Of a stretch of DNA of 64,000 bases, positions 16,447 through 26,804 are shown in pieces; the stretch's first letter is position 1; every line of letters starts with the position of its first letter. Under the pieces are notes generated by a model. It had not been told where the DNA came from and searched no databases. It was given only the letters and a program-made list of their open reading frames with translations. The stretch lies in the NCBI GenBank assembly GCA_002359895.1, contig DEOB01000010.1, forward strand, positions 1,545,134 to 1,609,133, in the 5' to 3' direction. This stretch comes from Stenotrophomonas sp. UBA2629. Lineage in GTDB: Bacteria > Pseudomonadota > Gammaproteobacteria > Xanthomonadales > Xanthomonadaceae. A program made the position numbers and the translations under genes.

Positions 16447-16473
16447 GTATCGGCCGTTGCCCATGCCTCTTTA
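16447..16473 (-). promoter_or_regulatory. Sigma-28 (FliA) promoter of the chemoreceptor gene
   Basis: On the minus strand TAAAGAGG, 11 bases, then GCCGATAC match the FliA consensus very well. The -10 element ends 29 bases before the ATG at 16418. This places the receptor among late flagellar and chemotaxis genes. Confidence 0.8.
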
Positions 16474-16503
16474 GCGCTGCGGTCACAATCGACGAACGTC
16501 CAT

Positions 16504-16531
16504 CACAGCCCCGTGCATGAACGGGGCTGTG
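16504..16531. terminator. Strong hairpin after hflD
   Basis: CACAGCCCCGT and its exact complement form an 11-bp stem with a 6-base loop, 13 bases beyond the hflD stop. No T run follows, so it is terminator-like but not canonical. Confidence 0.5.
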
Positions 16532-16543
16532 GAATGAAAGCCC

Positions 16544-17158
16544 TCAGCGCAGACGGCTTTCGATTGCCTCAACCATGGCTTTGCGCGAGAACAGGAAATC
16601 AAAGTAGCTGCCGCCCAACTGCCGCCACAGCACCGCGGAACGAACGGCGGCCAGCAGCAGCGCACGAATTTCCGAAACCACGGCCGCCTGGCCCAGGTAA
16701 TGCGGGTTGCCCTGCACCATGATCTTGGGCTTGAGCTGGCTGATGGTGTCCGCGTACAGGCTGCCCATCGCCGACAGCACGTCCGGATGGCTGCTGTCGC
16801 CCAGCTCCTGCGCACGCGCTGCTGCGCGCTCGATGCCGGCAGTGACCTTGTCCACGGTGGCGTCTTCACGCACGAAGCGGCGCTCCAGCTGCATCACCGA
16901 CAGGGCCAGGCGCGGCAACAGGTCGTCCTTGCCCTGGTTGCGGAAATAGTCGCGCAGCAGGCGCAGGCCGGGTTCCACCTGGGTCGGGTTGCCGTACACC
17001 GCGCCGGGCGAGCCGGCGTCGATGCGCATCACGCTGTCCATGGCGGTACGCACAACGGCGTTCTCCGAATGGCCGGTTTCAGCGATGCGGCGCACCTGCT
17101 GCAATGCCTGGGCAATGCCGGCCAAGGCAAGTACGCGGTCATCGATGGAAAAGCTCAT
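16544..17158 (-). CDS. hflD: HflD-like high-frequency lysogenisation / membrane-associated regulator
   Basis: HflD is a peripheral inner-membrane protein; in E. coli it was found because it binds the lambda CII protein, and its cellular role is poorly defined. The 204-residue product begins MSFSIDDRVLALAGIAQALQ and contains YGNPTQVEPGLRLLRDYF and IMVQGNPHYLGQAAVVSEIR, both family hallmarks, ending with SRKAMVEAIESRLR. It follows mnmA by 10 bases in the conserved order nudJ-mnmA-hflD known from E. coli. Confidence 0.92.
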   Translation of the reverse strand: MSFSIDDRVLALAGIAQALQQVRRIAETGHSENAVVRTAMDSVMRIDAGSPGAVYGNPTQVEPGLRLLRDYFRNQGKDDLLPRLALSVMQLERRFVREDATVDKVTAGIERAAARAQELGDSSHPDVLSAMGSLYADTISQLKPKIMVQGNPHYLGQAAVVSEIRALLLAAVRSAVLWRQLGGSYFDFLFSRKAMVEAIESRLR

Positions 17159-17168
17159 GGGTTACCTC

Positions 17169-18290
17169 TCAAAGGGAAACAGGGGCGCCCAAGCGGCGCT
17201 CCAATGGGGCGTCGGTTGCGGCAATCACGGCACCACCCAGGCACTGCGCGCCGTCGTACAGCACCAGTGACTGGCCGGGCGTCACCGCCCGCTGCGGGCG
17301 GCTGAAGCGGACATCCAGCGTGCCATCGTCACGTACCTGCACGCTGCAGGGTTCGTCCGGCTGGCGGTAGCGGGTTTGTGCGGTGCATTCAAACTGCTGG
17401 GCGGGCGGCGCGCCGGAAATCCAATGCATGGTTTCGCTGCGCAGCCAGTTGGACTGCAGCCACGGGCTTTCGTGGCCCTGGTCGACGTAGAGAATGTTGC
17501 GCTCCACATCCTTGCCCACCACGAACCACGGTGCTGCGAGGCGGCCACGCACGCCGCCGATGTTCAGGCCTTCGCGCTGGCCCATAGTGAAATAGAACAC
17601 GCCGGGGTGACGCGCGATGAACTGCCCATCGGGATCGTGGATCTCACCCTCGCGGGCCGGGAGGTACTGGCCGAGGAACTCACGGAAGTCGCGCTCGCCG
17701 ATGAAGCAGATGCCGGTGGAATCCTTCTTGGCATGCGTGGGCAGGGCGGCATCGCGGGCAATGCGGCGGAGCTCGCTCTTTTCCAGGTGACCAATCGGGA
17801 ACAAGGTGGCTGCCAACTGTTCCTGGCCCAGCTGATGCAGGAAATAGCTCTGGTCCTTGCCTCGGTCAGCACCGCGCAGCAGCTGCCAGTGCGTGCCGGA
17901 CTTCGCCACCTGGGCGTAATGGCCCGTGGCGATGCGCTCGGCGCCCAGTTCGCGGGCGGCGTCCAGAAAGTGCTTGAACTTGACCTCGCGGTTGCACAGT
18001 ACGTCCGGGTTGGGCGTGCGCCCGGCGGCGTATTCGGCCAGAAAATGCTCAAAAACGCCTTGCCAGTATTCGTTTGAAAAATCCCGGAAATGGAACGGGA
18101 TATCCAGCCGGCCACAGACGGCCACCGCATCGCGACGGTCGTCCTCGGCCCGGCAATGGCCGCTGCCGTCGTCGGCCCAGTTCTGCATGAACAGGCCGGC
18201 CACATCCAAACCCTGCTGGACCAGCGTGAGCGCGGCAACTGAGGAATCAACACCGCCGGACACGCCGACAACAACACCAGGGCCGCTCAC
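17169..18290 (-). CDS. mnmA: tRNA-specific 2-thiouridylase MnmA
   Basis: MnmA uses ATP and relayed sulfur to thiolate U34 of the Lys, Glu and Gln tRNAs. I place the start at the GTG at 18290, which overlaps the Nudix stop codon as GTGA and has a TGAGG site before it; the longer frame would begin inside the Nudix gene. The 373-residue protein has the PP-loop GVSGGVDSSVAA near the N-terminus, the catalytic cysteines in NPDVLCNREVKF and DSTGICFIGERDF, and GHYAQV. It is coupled to the upstream Nudix gene and to hflD downstream. Confidence 0.95.
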   Translation of the reverse strand: MSGPGVVVGVSGGVDSSVAALTLVQQGLDVAGLFMQNWADDGSGHCRAEDDRRDAVAVCGRLDIPFHFRDFSNEYWQGVFEHFLAEYAAGRTPNPDVLCNREVKFKHFLDAARELGAERIATGHYAQVAKSGTHWQLLRGADRGKDQSYFLHQLGQEQLAATLFPIGHLEKSELRRIARDAALPTHAKKDSTGICFIGERDFREFLGQYLPAREGEIHDPDGQFIARHPGVFYFTMGQREGLNIGGVRGRLAAPWFVVGKDVERNILYVDQGHESPWLQSNWLRSETMHWISGAPPAQQFECTAQTRYRQPDEPCSVQVRDDGTLDVRFSRPQRAVTPGQSLVLYDGAQCLGGAVIAATDAPLERRLGAPVSL

Positions 18291-18748
18291 GACACGTGCC
18301 TCAGAATCGACAGTGGATGGCGCTGGCCGGCCAGCCAATCCGACGCGGTCTGCCAGACCAGCGGGCTGCGCAGCCGGGCCATCTGGGCCTGTAGTTCTTC
18401 AGGCGTCAGCCACAACGCCTGCACGATGCCGTCATCCAGCGGCTGCTCCGGGTGGTGCAGCACGGGCTCGGCGGCAAAGGCAAAACGCAGGAACGGCGTG
18501 CCATCGGCCGCCGTCCACTGGTAGGTGCCGATGAAACCCGTCAGACGCACGTCCCAGCCGGTCTCCTCGCGGGTTTCGCGCACGGCGGCTTCAAGCAGGC
18601 TTTCATTCGGTTCCAGATGACCGGCCGGCTGATTCAGCAGCCGGCGGCCATCCTTTTCCTCTTCCACCAGCAACAGCTGCCCGGCGCGGGAAACCACGCT
18701 GGCCACGGTGACCCGCGGTGCCCATCGCTGGGAGTGCAAAGCATTCAC
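18287..18748 (-). CDS. nudJ: Nudix phosphohydrolase NudJ-like
   Basis: This 153-residue Nudix hydrolase contains the full box GX5EX7REUXEEXGU as GHLEPNESLLEAAVRETREE TGW (about residues 43-65), which binds the metal and the diphosphate. E. coli NudJ acts on thiamine pyrophosphate precursors and nucleoside di- and triphosphates and likewise sits before mnmA, so I infer the same gene. Translation probably starts at a GTG at 18748, two bases past the stop of the preceding gene. Confidence 0.87.
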   Translation of the reverse strand: MNALHSQRWAPRVTVASVVSRAGQLLLVEEEKDGRRLLNQPAGHLEPNESLLEAAVRETREETGWDVRLTGFIGTYQWTAADGTPFLRFAFAAEPVLHHPEQPLDDGIVQALWLTPEELQAQMARLRSPLVWQTASDWLAGQRHPLSILRHVS

Positions 18749-18750
18749 GC

Positions 18751-19227
18751 TTAGTAATCGTCCTTCTTGGTCAGTTCCAGCTCGATGGCATCGGCGGAGC
18801 GGGAAGCGGCATCGATGGCATCGGAGAGCTGCTCGGCGGTGGCATCTGCATCGATCTTGACCACGAACATGGCCAGGTCTTCCTGCTTCACCCAGCTGCC
18901 CATCTTGGCCTCGTTGGAGTCTTCCAGCAGGCGGTTGGCAACAGCAGCCGGAAACTGCGGGCTGGGCGACTTGTAACCCGGCGACCAGATCTCGCGGACG
19001 CGATGGCTGCCGTAGGTTTCCACATTGGAGCGCACGAACACCATCTGGGTACGGTCGCCCTCCAATTCAAATACCAGACGATAGTCGCCGTCTTCGTCGA
19101 CCTCGTACTTGTACTCCAGGGTATCCAGCAGTTGCCCGGTGGCCTTGTCCGGCTCTGCCGCAAGTGCGCTCCCCGTGGCGCCAACAAGCGTGGCGGCCAT
19201 AGCGATACTTGCCAGATACTTCTTCAT
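18751..19227 (-). CDS. Secreted hypothetical protein with signal peptide
   Basis: A 158-residue product starts at the ATG at 19227 (MKKYLASIAMAATLVGATGS), a clear signal peptide with cleavage near ALA-AEP. The mature part is acidic and soluble and contains TLEYKYEVDEDGDYRLVFEL, which suggests a beta-rich domain, and ends ADAIELELTKKDDY. I do not recognise a characterised family. It is directly followed by the Nudix gene and divergent from clpS. It is likely periplasmic. Confidence 0.8.
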   Translation of the reverse strand: MKKYLASIAMAATLVGATGSALAAEPDKATGQLLDTLEYKYEVDEDGDYRLVFELEGDRTQMVFVRSNVETYGSHRVREIWSPGYKSPSPQFPAAVANRLLEDSNEAKMGSWVKQEDLAMFVVKIDADATAEQLSDAIDAASRSADAIELELTKKDDY

Positions 19228-19331
19228 GCTTTCCCCATGCGTGGTTGTTTGAGCTGCAAATTGTGCGGGGCCGATGGGGGGTACGTCCATTGGCGGGAGG
19301 GCAGGGCGAGCGGAAACGCTATAATCGGCGG

Positions 19332-19652
19332 ATGCCTTCAACCCCCGAACATGAAAACGACCATGGCCTGCTGGTTGCCCCCAGCAAGCCCGAGATCGCG
19401 CCGCCGCCGCAGTACCAGGTGATGTTGCTCAACGACGACTACACACCGATGGACTTCGTGGTGACGGTGCTGCAGAACTTTTTCTCGATGGACATGGACA
19501 AGGCCACCCAGGTGATGCTGCACGTCCATACGCGTGGCCGCGGTATCTGCGGCGTTTACAGCCGCGAAGTGGCCGAAACCAAGGTGGCGTTGGTCAACGA
19601 GTTCTCGCGCATGAACCAGCACCCGCTGCTGTGCACGATGGAGCGGGCCTAA
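19332..19652 (+). CDS. clpS: ATP-dependent Clp protease adaptor ClpS
   Basis: ClpS recognises N-degron substrates with N-terminal Leu, Phe, Trp or Tyr and hands them to ClpAP. The 106-residue product starts at the ATG at 19332 and contains the core YQVMLLNDDYTPMDFVV, with the substrate-pocket NDDYTPM residues, then VHTRGRGICGVYSREVAETK. The gene lies 300 bases before clpA on the same strand. Confidence 0.96.
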   Translation: MPSTPEHENDHGLLVAPSKPEIAPPPQYQVMLLNDDYTPMDFVVTVLQNFFSMDMDKATQVMLHVHTRGRGICGVYSREVAETKVALVNEFSRMNQHPLLCTMERA

Positions 19653-19953
19653 CCCGCCGGGCCGTCGTTGAGGCGTCGGCTATGCCCTGCATTGCGCAGG
19701 GGCCAGTGCGTGAAGCATCCGTGGTGCGCCCAATCGTTCCCGTTGACTGGGAAACAGCGTCCCGCCCGAACAGCCAATGTCCTTGCACGCCTACGCAATG
19801 GCGGGCTTTTTTCGGCCAAAAAGCTGAATGCTGGATTCATGACACGCCAGATTGGCGATTTTTTCTGACGCGCCGTGTACATCCGCGTCGTTAGGGTGCT
19901 GGAAAACCTGAAGCAAGGCCGCATATTGTCTTCAACCGCTACCGGAGTGCCCC
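19653..19953. other. Intergenic stretch between clpS and clpA
   Basis: About 300 bases hold no supported gene. A GGCGGGC followed by six T at about 19800-19815 might belong to a weak terminator, but I could not fold a convincing stem. The clpA promoter is expected here. Confidence 0.4.
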
Positions 19954-22236
<2,283 letters not shown>

Positions 22237-22287
22237 GCCACGCAATACACGCTGCGTGAGCAGTGGGCTGAGAACTTCAGCCGCTTG

Positions 22288-22326
22288 ATGCCCGCTTCGC
22301 GCCAGTCGTGATGCGGGCATTTTGTT
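22288..22326 (+). terminator. Intrinsic terminator of clpA
   Basis: ATGCCCGC pairs with GCGGGCAT across a 17-base loop and is followed by TTTGTTT, 52 bases past the clpA stop codon. Confidence 0.65.
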
Positions 22327-22380
22327 TGGGTGTGCGCCATGAGCAGGGCGCATCAATTTCAGCCAAAACGCAGCCACGCA

Positions 22381-22412
22381 AAAAAGCCAGCCCTATGGGG
22401 CCGGCTCTTTTT
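22381..22412. terminator. Bidirectional terminator between clpA and infA
   Basis: A stem with AGCC/GGCT and GCCC/GGGC arms, with one mismatch, is flanked by five A on the left and five T on the right. It can act for infA on the minus strand and as a second stop for clpA on the plus strand. Confidence 0.65.
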
Positions 22413-22434
22413 GGCAAACGCCTTGGTTACCGCA

Positions 22435-22653
22435 TTACTTCATGCGGTAGGTGATACGGCCCTTGGTCAGGTCGTACGGCGTCATCTCTACCTTGACGCG
22501 GTCGCCGGTCAAGATGCGGATGTAGTTCTTACGCATGCGGCCGGAGATGTGGGCGATGATTTCATGCCCATTTTCCAAGCGAACACGGAATGTGGTGTTC
22601 GGCAGCGTCTCGCTGACGGTGCCTTCGAACTCGATGGAGTCGTCTTTCGACAT
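22435..22653 (-). CDS. infA: Translation initiation factor IF-1
   Basis: IF-1 binds the ribosomal A site during initiation. The 72-residue product starts at the ATG at 22653 (MSKDDSIEFEGTVSETLPNT), and forms a single S1/OB domain with FRVRLENGHEIIAHISGRMR, ILTGDRVKVEMTPYDLTKGR and the ITYRMK end. The order clpA, infA (opposite strand), aat matches E. coli, except that the serine tRNA found there between clpA and infA is absent. Confidence 0.97.
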   Translation of the reverse strand: MSKDDSIEFEGTVSETLPNTTFRVRLENGHEIIAHISGRMRKNYIRILTGDRVKVEMTPYDLTKGRITYRMK

Positions 22654-22739
22654 GTAGTCCTGTGCGGTTCTGCGGACGGCCCTCGTGGGCCTAAGGGCGA
22701 GGATTTTACGCTGCCGCGCGCAATCATGCAAAGTTTGCG

Positions 22740-23489
22740 TTAAGTGGTTATGGATTCAGCAAGAAAAGCGGCGGAAAACTCGCCAAACCGGCCGGTCCAG
22801 GCCCCCACCTCAGCCGGCTGCTGTACCAGCTGCCGTATCAGCGGCAGGAAATCGGCCCGTGGCAGGTGCTCGGCACCCATCCGCATCAGGTGCGGGTTCT
22901 CGACTTGTGCGTCGATCAATGGCCAGCCCCAGCCGGCCAGGGTGTGCGCCAGTGCGGCCAGCGCCACTTTCGAGCCGCCGCTGCGGCCACTGAACATGCT
23001 CTCGCCGAAGAACATCCGGCCAATGGCCACACCGTAAATGCCGCCGATAAGCAGGTCTTCGTCAAATACTTCCACCGAGTGCGCGTAGCCAAGCCGGTGC
23101 AGGTCGACATAGGCGCGGTGCATGTCGTCGGTGATCCAGGTGCCGTCCTGGCCAGGGCGCGGTGCCTGCGCGCAGGCCTGCATCACCTCCGAGAACGACG
23201 TGTCGGCCCGGATACGCCACGGTGACGCACGCAGTTGCCGGCGAAAGCGCGAGGACAGATGAACCCCGTCGGTGCGGAACACCATGCGCGGGTCGGGCGA
23301 CCACCACAGCAGCGGCTGGCCTTCGGAAAACCAAGGGAAGATCCCGCCGGCGTAAGCATTGAGCAGGCGCACCGGGCTGAGATCGCCGCCGACGGCGAGC
23401 AGGCCATCGGGCTCGCGCAAGGCAAGTTCCGCAGGGGGGAACGGCGCGTCACAGGCGTCGTCCAGCAGGTACGGGCCTTTGTTGTTCAT
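22740..23489 (-). CDS. aat: Leucyl/phenylalanyl-tRNA-protein transferase
   Basis: Aat adds Leu or Phe from charged tRNA to proteins with N-terminal Arg or Lys, making them ClpS substrates. The 249-residue product has the family motifs YLLDDACDAPFPPAELAL, GLLAVGGDLSP, YAGGIFPWFSEGQPLLWWSP and the active-site region GGIYGVAIGRMFFGESMFS. Its start overlaps the end of the upstream acyltransferase-like gene (ATGA), so they form one transcript. Confidence 0.96.
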   Translation of the reverse strand: MNNKGPYLLDDACDAPFPPAELALREPDGLLAVGGDLSPVRLLNAYAGGIFPWFSEGQPLLWWSPDPRMVFRTDGVHLSSRFRRQLRASPWRIRADTSFSEVMQACAQAPRPGQDGTWITDDMHRAYVDLHRLGYAHSVEVFDEDLLIGGIYGVAIGRMFFGESMFSGRSGGSKVALAALAHTLAGWGWPLIDAQVENPHLMRMGAEHLPRADFLPLIRQLVQQPAEVGAWTGRFGEFSAAFLAESITT

Positions 23490-24622
23490 GGCGCGTCCTG
23501 CGATGACTTGAACGGCGAATGGCGTAGCAGGGTTGCATGGTAGGCGCCGACCTCAACGCGTTCGCGGGCGCACCAGCGACGCAGCGCCTCGCGGAACTCG
23601 GGGTGGGCAATCCAATGGTGGCTTTGCACCTGCGTGGGCAGAAAGCCGCGCGCGAGTTTGTGCTCGCCTTGTGCGCCGGGCTCGAAGCGTCGCAGGCCTT
23701 CGCGCAGGCAGTATTCGATGCCTTGGTAATAGCAGGCTTCAAAGTGCAGGCCGGGTAGGGTAGCGCCGCCCCAGTAGCGACCGTACAGCGTGTCGGTGCC
23801 GCGCAGGCACAGCGCGCCGGCTATCGGCTCGTCGTCCTGCAACGCCAGAAACAGCACCAGCTGGCGCGGCAGTTGGGTCGCCAGATGACGCAGAAACGGC
23901 AGGGTCAACGCCGGCGCATTGCCGTACTCAGCGAAGGTTTGCAGGTAGAAGCCAAACATCGCGCGCAATTCGTCGTCGCTTGCCTCGTCGCCATGACGGA
24001 CGACGAAGCGGATGCCGGCGCGGCTGACTTTGGCGCGTTCCTGACGGATGTTTTTGCGGTGCTTGTGGTCCATTGATGCGAGGAAATCATCAAAGTCCTG
24101 CCACTGCGGTTGCCGCTGCCACTGGAACTGCACGTCGGTACGCGCCAGCCAGCTTTCATTGAACAACGCAGACTCATCAGGCAGATGAAAGTTGATGTGC
24201 ACTGATGACAGCGCTTCCGCCTCGACATGACCGACGATGGCGGCCAGCAATGCCGCCCGGTCCGTATCGTTACGGGCCATCAGGCGCGGGCCGGTGACCG
24301 GCGAATACGGCACGCCGCCCAGCCATTTGGGGAAGTAGTCCATGCCGTGCCGCGCGTAAGCATTGGCCCAAGCGTGGTCGAACACGAACTCGCCGTGCGA
24401 GTTGTGCTTCAGGTAACCCGGCGCTGCGGCGATCAGTTCATCGCCACGCCACAAGGCCAAATGCTGCGGTTGCCAGCCCCAGTCCGGGCGCAGACACCCG
24501 TACTGCTCCAGCCCACTGAGAAAGGCGTGGCTGATGAACGGATTGTTGCCGTCGTGCAGGGCATCCCAGGCCGAGGCGCGGATCTGCGTGAGTGCCGGGA
24601 CAACCTTGAGCATGACGTTCAT
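23486..24622 (-). CDS. GNAT-fold acyltransferase of the COG3146 (DUF482) family
   Basis: This 378-residue protein belongs to the peptidogalycan-biosynthesis or DUF482 group related to FemAB transferases. It shows NPFISHAFLSGLEQYGC, AYARHGMDYFPKWLGGVPYS near residue 100, DHKHRKNIRQERAKVSRAGI and a second GNAT half with GRYWGGATLPGLHFEACYYQ. The substrate is unknown; the fold suggests transfer of an amino-acid or acyl group. It overlaps the metallophosphoesterase upstream and aat downstream by four bases each, so all three are translationally coupled. Confidence 0.87.
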   Translation of the reverse strand: MNVMLKVVPALTQIRASAWDALHDGNNPFISHAFLSGLEQYGCLRPDWGWQPQHLALWRGDELIAAAPGYLKHNSHGEFVFDHAWANAYARHGMDYFPKWLGGVPYSPVTGPRLMARNDTDRAALLAAIVGHVEAEALSSVHINFHLPDESALFNESWLARTDVQFQWQRQPQWQDFDDFLASMDHKHRKNIRQERAKVSRAGIRFVVRHGDEASDDELRAMFGFYLQTFAEYGNAPALTLPFLRHLATQLPRQLVLFLALQDDEPIAGALCLRGTDTLYGRYWGGATLPGLHFEACYYQGIEYCLREGLRRFEPGAQGEHKLARGFLPTQVQSHHWIAHPEFREALRRWCARERVEVGAYHATLLRHSPFKSSQDAP

Positions 24623-25512
24623 GGCTTCAGTTCCAGCACATCAATCGTCGGTGGATTGAACAGCCGCAGCGGCAGCCCGATCTCACCCACGCCCCGGGTG
24701 GTGAACACACGCACCGGCCCGCAAACGCCCTGCATGACCTGCTCGCCGCGATCAAAACCATGTGCGCTTGGGATGACTTTGCGGTACAGCCAAGGGATGC
24801 GGATCTGGCCCCCGTGCGTATGCCCGGCAAGCACCAGGGCCGCATCGCCAGCGCATACCTGCAGGGCGCTGTCGGGATTGTGGGTGATCAGCACCGTGGG
24901 GCCGCGCGGCGTCGCTCCTTGGCGCAGGAAGCGGGCATCATCACGGTTTGCCCAGCGATCTCCCAAGCCGGCCCAATGCACGCCATTGGCGCCGGTAAGC
25001 AAGCGTCCTTCGATGACCTGCATGCCGTGCGCGGCGAGCGCGGCACGCAGCGGTTTGTCGATGTCAGGGCCGGGTTGTTGTTGGTCATGGTTGCCCAGCA
25101 CCACATAAGCCGGCGCGCGCAGGTCCGCCAACGGTGCAAACAGCGCCTGCAGTGAACGGCCTTGCGGCTCGTAGGTCAGGTCGCCAGCGATCGCAACCGC
25201 ATCGACCTGCTGGGCGTTGATACGCCCCACCAGCCGCTCAAGAAAACGCCGGTCCTTGTAGACACCCATGTGGATATCGCTGACCAGTGCGATGCGGGTG
25301 TTGATGCCTGTGCCCGTTAACGTGGTGGTATCCACGCGGATGATCTGCGGCTCGATGAATCGTGCCCAGGTGAACACACCGCAGCCTAGCAGCAGGACCG
25401 CCAGCAGCCAGCGATGCCGGCCACCGCGCCAACGCCACACCAGCCAAGCAATCGCTGGAAACACCAACCAGCTGCCGTGAAACAGCAGCTGTTTGATCAG
25501 CACCTTGTCCAT
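24619..25512 (-). CDS. Membrane-bound metallophosphoesterase (YaeI-like)
   Basis: The 297-residue protein has two N-terminal membrane helices (about residues 12-28 and 34-50) followed by a calcineurin-like phosphoesterase domain. Metal ligands are visible in order: SDIHMG, GDLTYE, GNHD, ITHNPD and AGHTHGGQ. E. coli YaeI, the closest well-known relative, has phosphodiesterase activity and may act on lipid precursors, so a role at the membrane is likely. It is the first gene of a coupled set with the DUF482 gene and aat. Confidence 0.87.
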   Translation of the reverse strand: MDKVLIKQLLFHGSWLVFPAIAWLVWRWRGGRHRWLLAVLLLGCGVFTWARFIEPQIIRVDTTTLTGTGINTRIALVSDIHMGVYKDRRFLERLVGRINAQQVDAVAIAGDLTYEPQGRSLQALFAPLADLRAPAYVVLGNHDQQQPGPDIDKPLRAALAAHGMQVIEGRLLTGANGVHWAGLGDRWANRDDARFLRQGATPRGPTVLITHNPDSALQVCAGDAALVLAGHTHGGQIRIPWLYRKVIPSAHGFDRGEQVMQGVCGPVRVFTTRGVGEIGLPLRLFNPPTIDVLELKP

Positions 25513-25536
25513 GCCGGCGGTGGTGACGGATTGTCG

Positions 25537-26514
25537 TCAGGCGCCCTGTGCGTCCAGGTAACGCTCGGCGTCCAATGCGGCCATGCAGCCGAAGCCAGCC
25601 GAGGTGATCGCCTGGCGGTAGTGCTGGTCGGCGACGTCGCCGGCGGCGAACACGCCCTCGACCGAGGTCTGCGTGGCGTTGCCGCCCAGGCCCGAGCGGA
25701 TTTCCAGGTAGCCGTTGTTCATGGCCAGCTGGCCGTCGAACAGGCTGGTATTGGGGTGGTGGCCGATGGCGACGAAGAAACCGTGCGCGTCGATGTCACG
25801 GGTGCTGCCGTCCTGTACCGACTTCACACGCACGCCGGTGACGCCCATGTCGTTGCCCAACACCTCGTCCACCTGGTGGTGCCACACGGTTTCGATCTTG
25901 CCAGCGGCGACCTTGGCAAACAGCTTGTCCTGCATGATTTTTTCCGCCTTGAGCGTGTCACGGCGGTGCACCAGGTAAACCTTGCGGGCGATGTTGGACA
26001 GATACAGCGCTTCTTCCACCGCGGTGTTGCCGCCGCCGACCACGACCACGTCCTGGTCTTTGTAGAAGAAGCCGTCGCAGGTGGCACAGGCCGACACGCC
26101 ACGGCCCTTGAAGGCTTCTTCCGACGGAATGCCCAGGTATTTGGCGGTGGCGCCGGTGGCGATGATCACCGCGTCGGCGGTGTACTGGGCGTTGTCACCG
26201 ATGAGGGTGAACGGGCGCTTGGAGACATCGGCGGTATGGATGTGGTCGAACACCACTTCGGTCTCGAAGCGCTCGGCATGCGCCTGCATGCGCGCCATCA
26301 GGTCCGGGCCCATCAAGCCGTGTGCGTCGCCCGGCCAGTTGTCCACTTCAGTGGTGGTCATCAGCTGGCCGCCCTGCTGCAGGCCGGTGATGACCAGTGG
26401 CTTGAGGTTGGCGCGCGCGGCATACACAGCGGCGGTCCAGCCGGCAGGGCCGGAGCCCAGAATGATCAGCTTCTGGTGGCGGGTGGGCAGGGTCGGGGCG
26501 CTGGAAGTGCTCAT
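25537..26514 (-). CDS. trxB: Thioredoxin-disulfide reductase
   Basis: TrxB reduces thioredoxin with NADPH through FAD. I choose the ATG at 26514 (MSTSSAPTLPTRHQ), giving 325 residues, the normal size. The FAD-binding GSGPAGWTAAVYAARA, the redox CATC in SACATCDGFF, the NADPH-binding VVVVGGGNTAVEEALYL and the C-terminal GVFAAGDVAD are all present. It is divergent from ftsK, with 290 bases of promoter region between them. Confidence 0.97.
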   Translation of the reverse strand: MSTSSAPTLPTRHQKLIILGSGPAGWTAAVYAARANLKPLVITGLQQGGQLMTTTEVDNWPGDAHGLMGPDLMARMQAHAERFETEVVFDHIHTADVSKRPFTLIGDNAQYTADAVIIATGATAKYLGIPSEEAFKGRGVSACATCDGFFYKDQDVVVVGGGNTAVEEALYLSNIARKVYLVHRRDTLKAEKIMQDKLFAKVAAGKIETVWHHQVDEVLGNDMGVTGVRVKSVQDGSTRDIDAHGFFVAIGHHPNTSLFDGQLAMNNGYLEIRSGLGGNATQTSVEGVFAAGDVADQHYRQAITSAGFGCMAALDAERYLDAQGA

Positions 26515-26804
26515 GTATACTCGCGAAATTCGGGGGTTGAAGGCACGATCGCTGCATTGCGCAACCGTCCGGGCAAGCTCATAGAGTGGCGGTCTGATCA
26601 CAGTGAATCAAGGCACGTGAATGGAATTGCGCGACCCGTCTGCTGGCAATCTCTTTCTTACCTGTCTGTTGATGCCGCTATCCGGCGGTTTTTTGGCGTT
26701 TTCTGTATCTGCGCAGTACAACAGTGTCTGCCGAGCGCGTGAAACACCGCGCCGTGTCGTTTAATATCAAGCACTAACCGTGCATTTCTAAGGTCTGGTC
26801 AAAG

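Noticed and set aside
22237..22434. Serine tRNA gene between clpA and infA, as in E. coli
   Set aside because: The gap holds only terminators; no cloverleaf or CCA end could be drawn.
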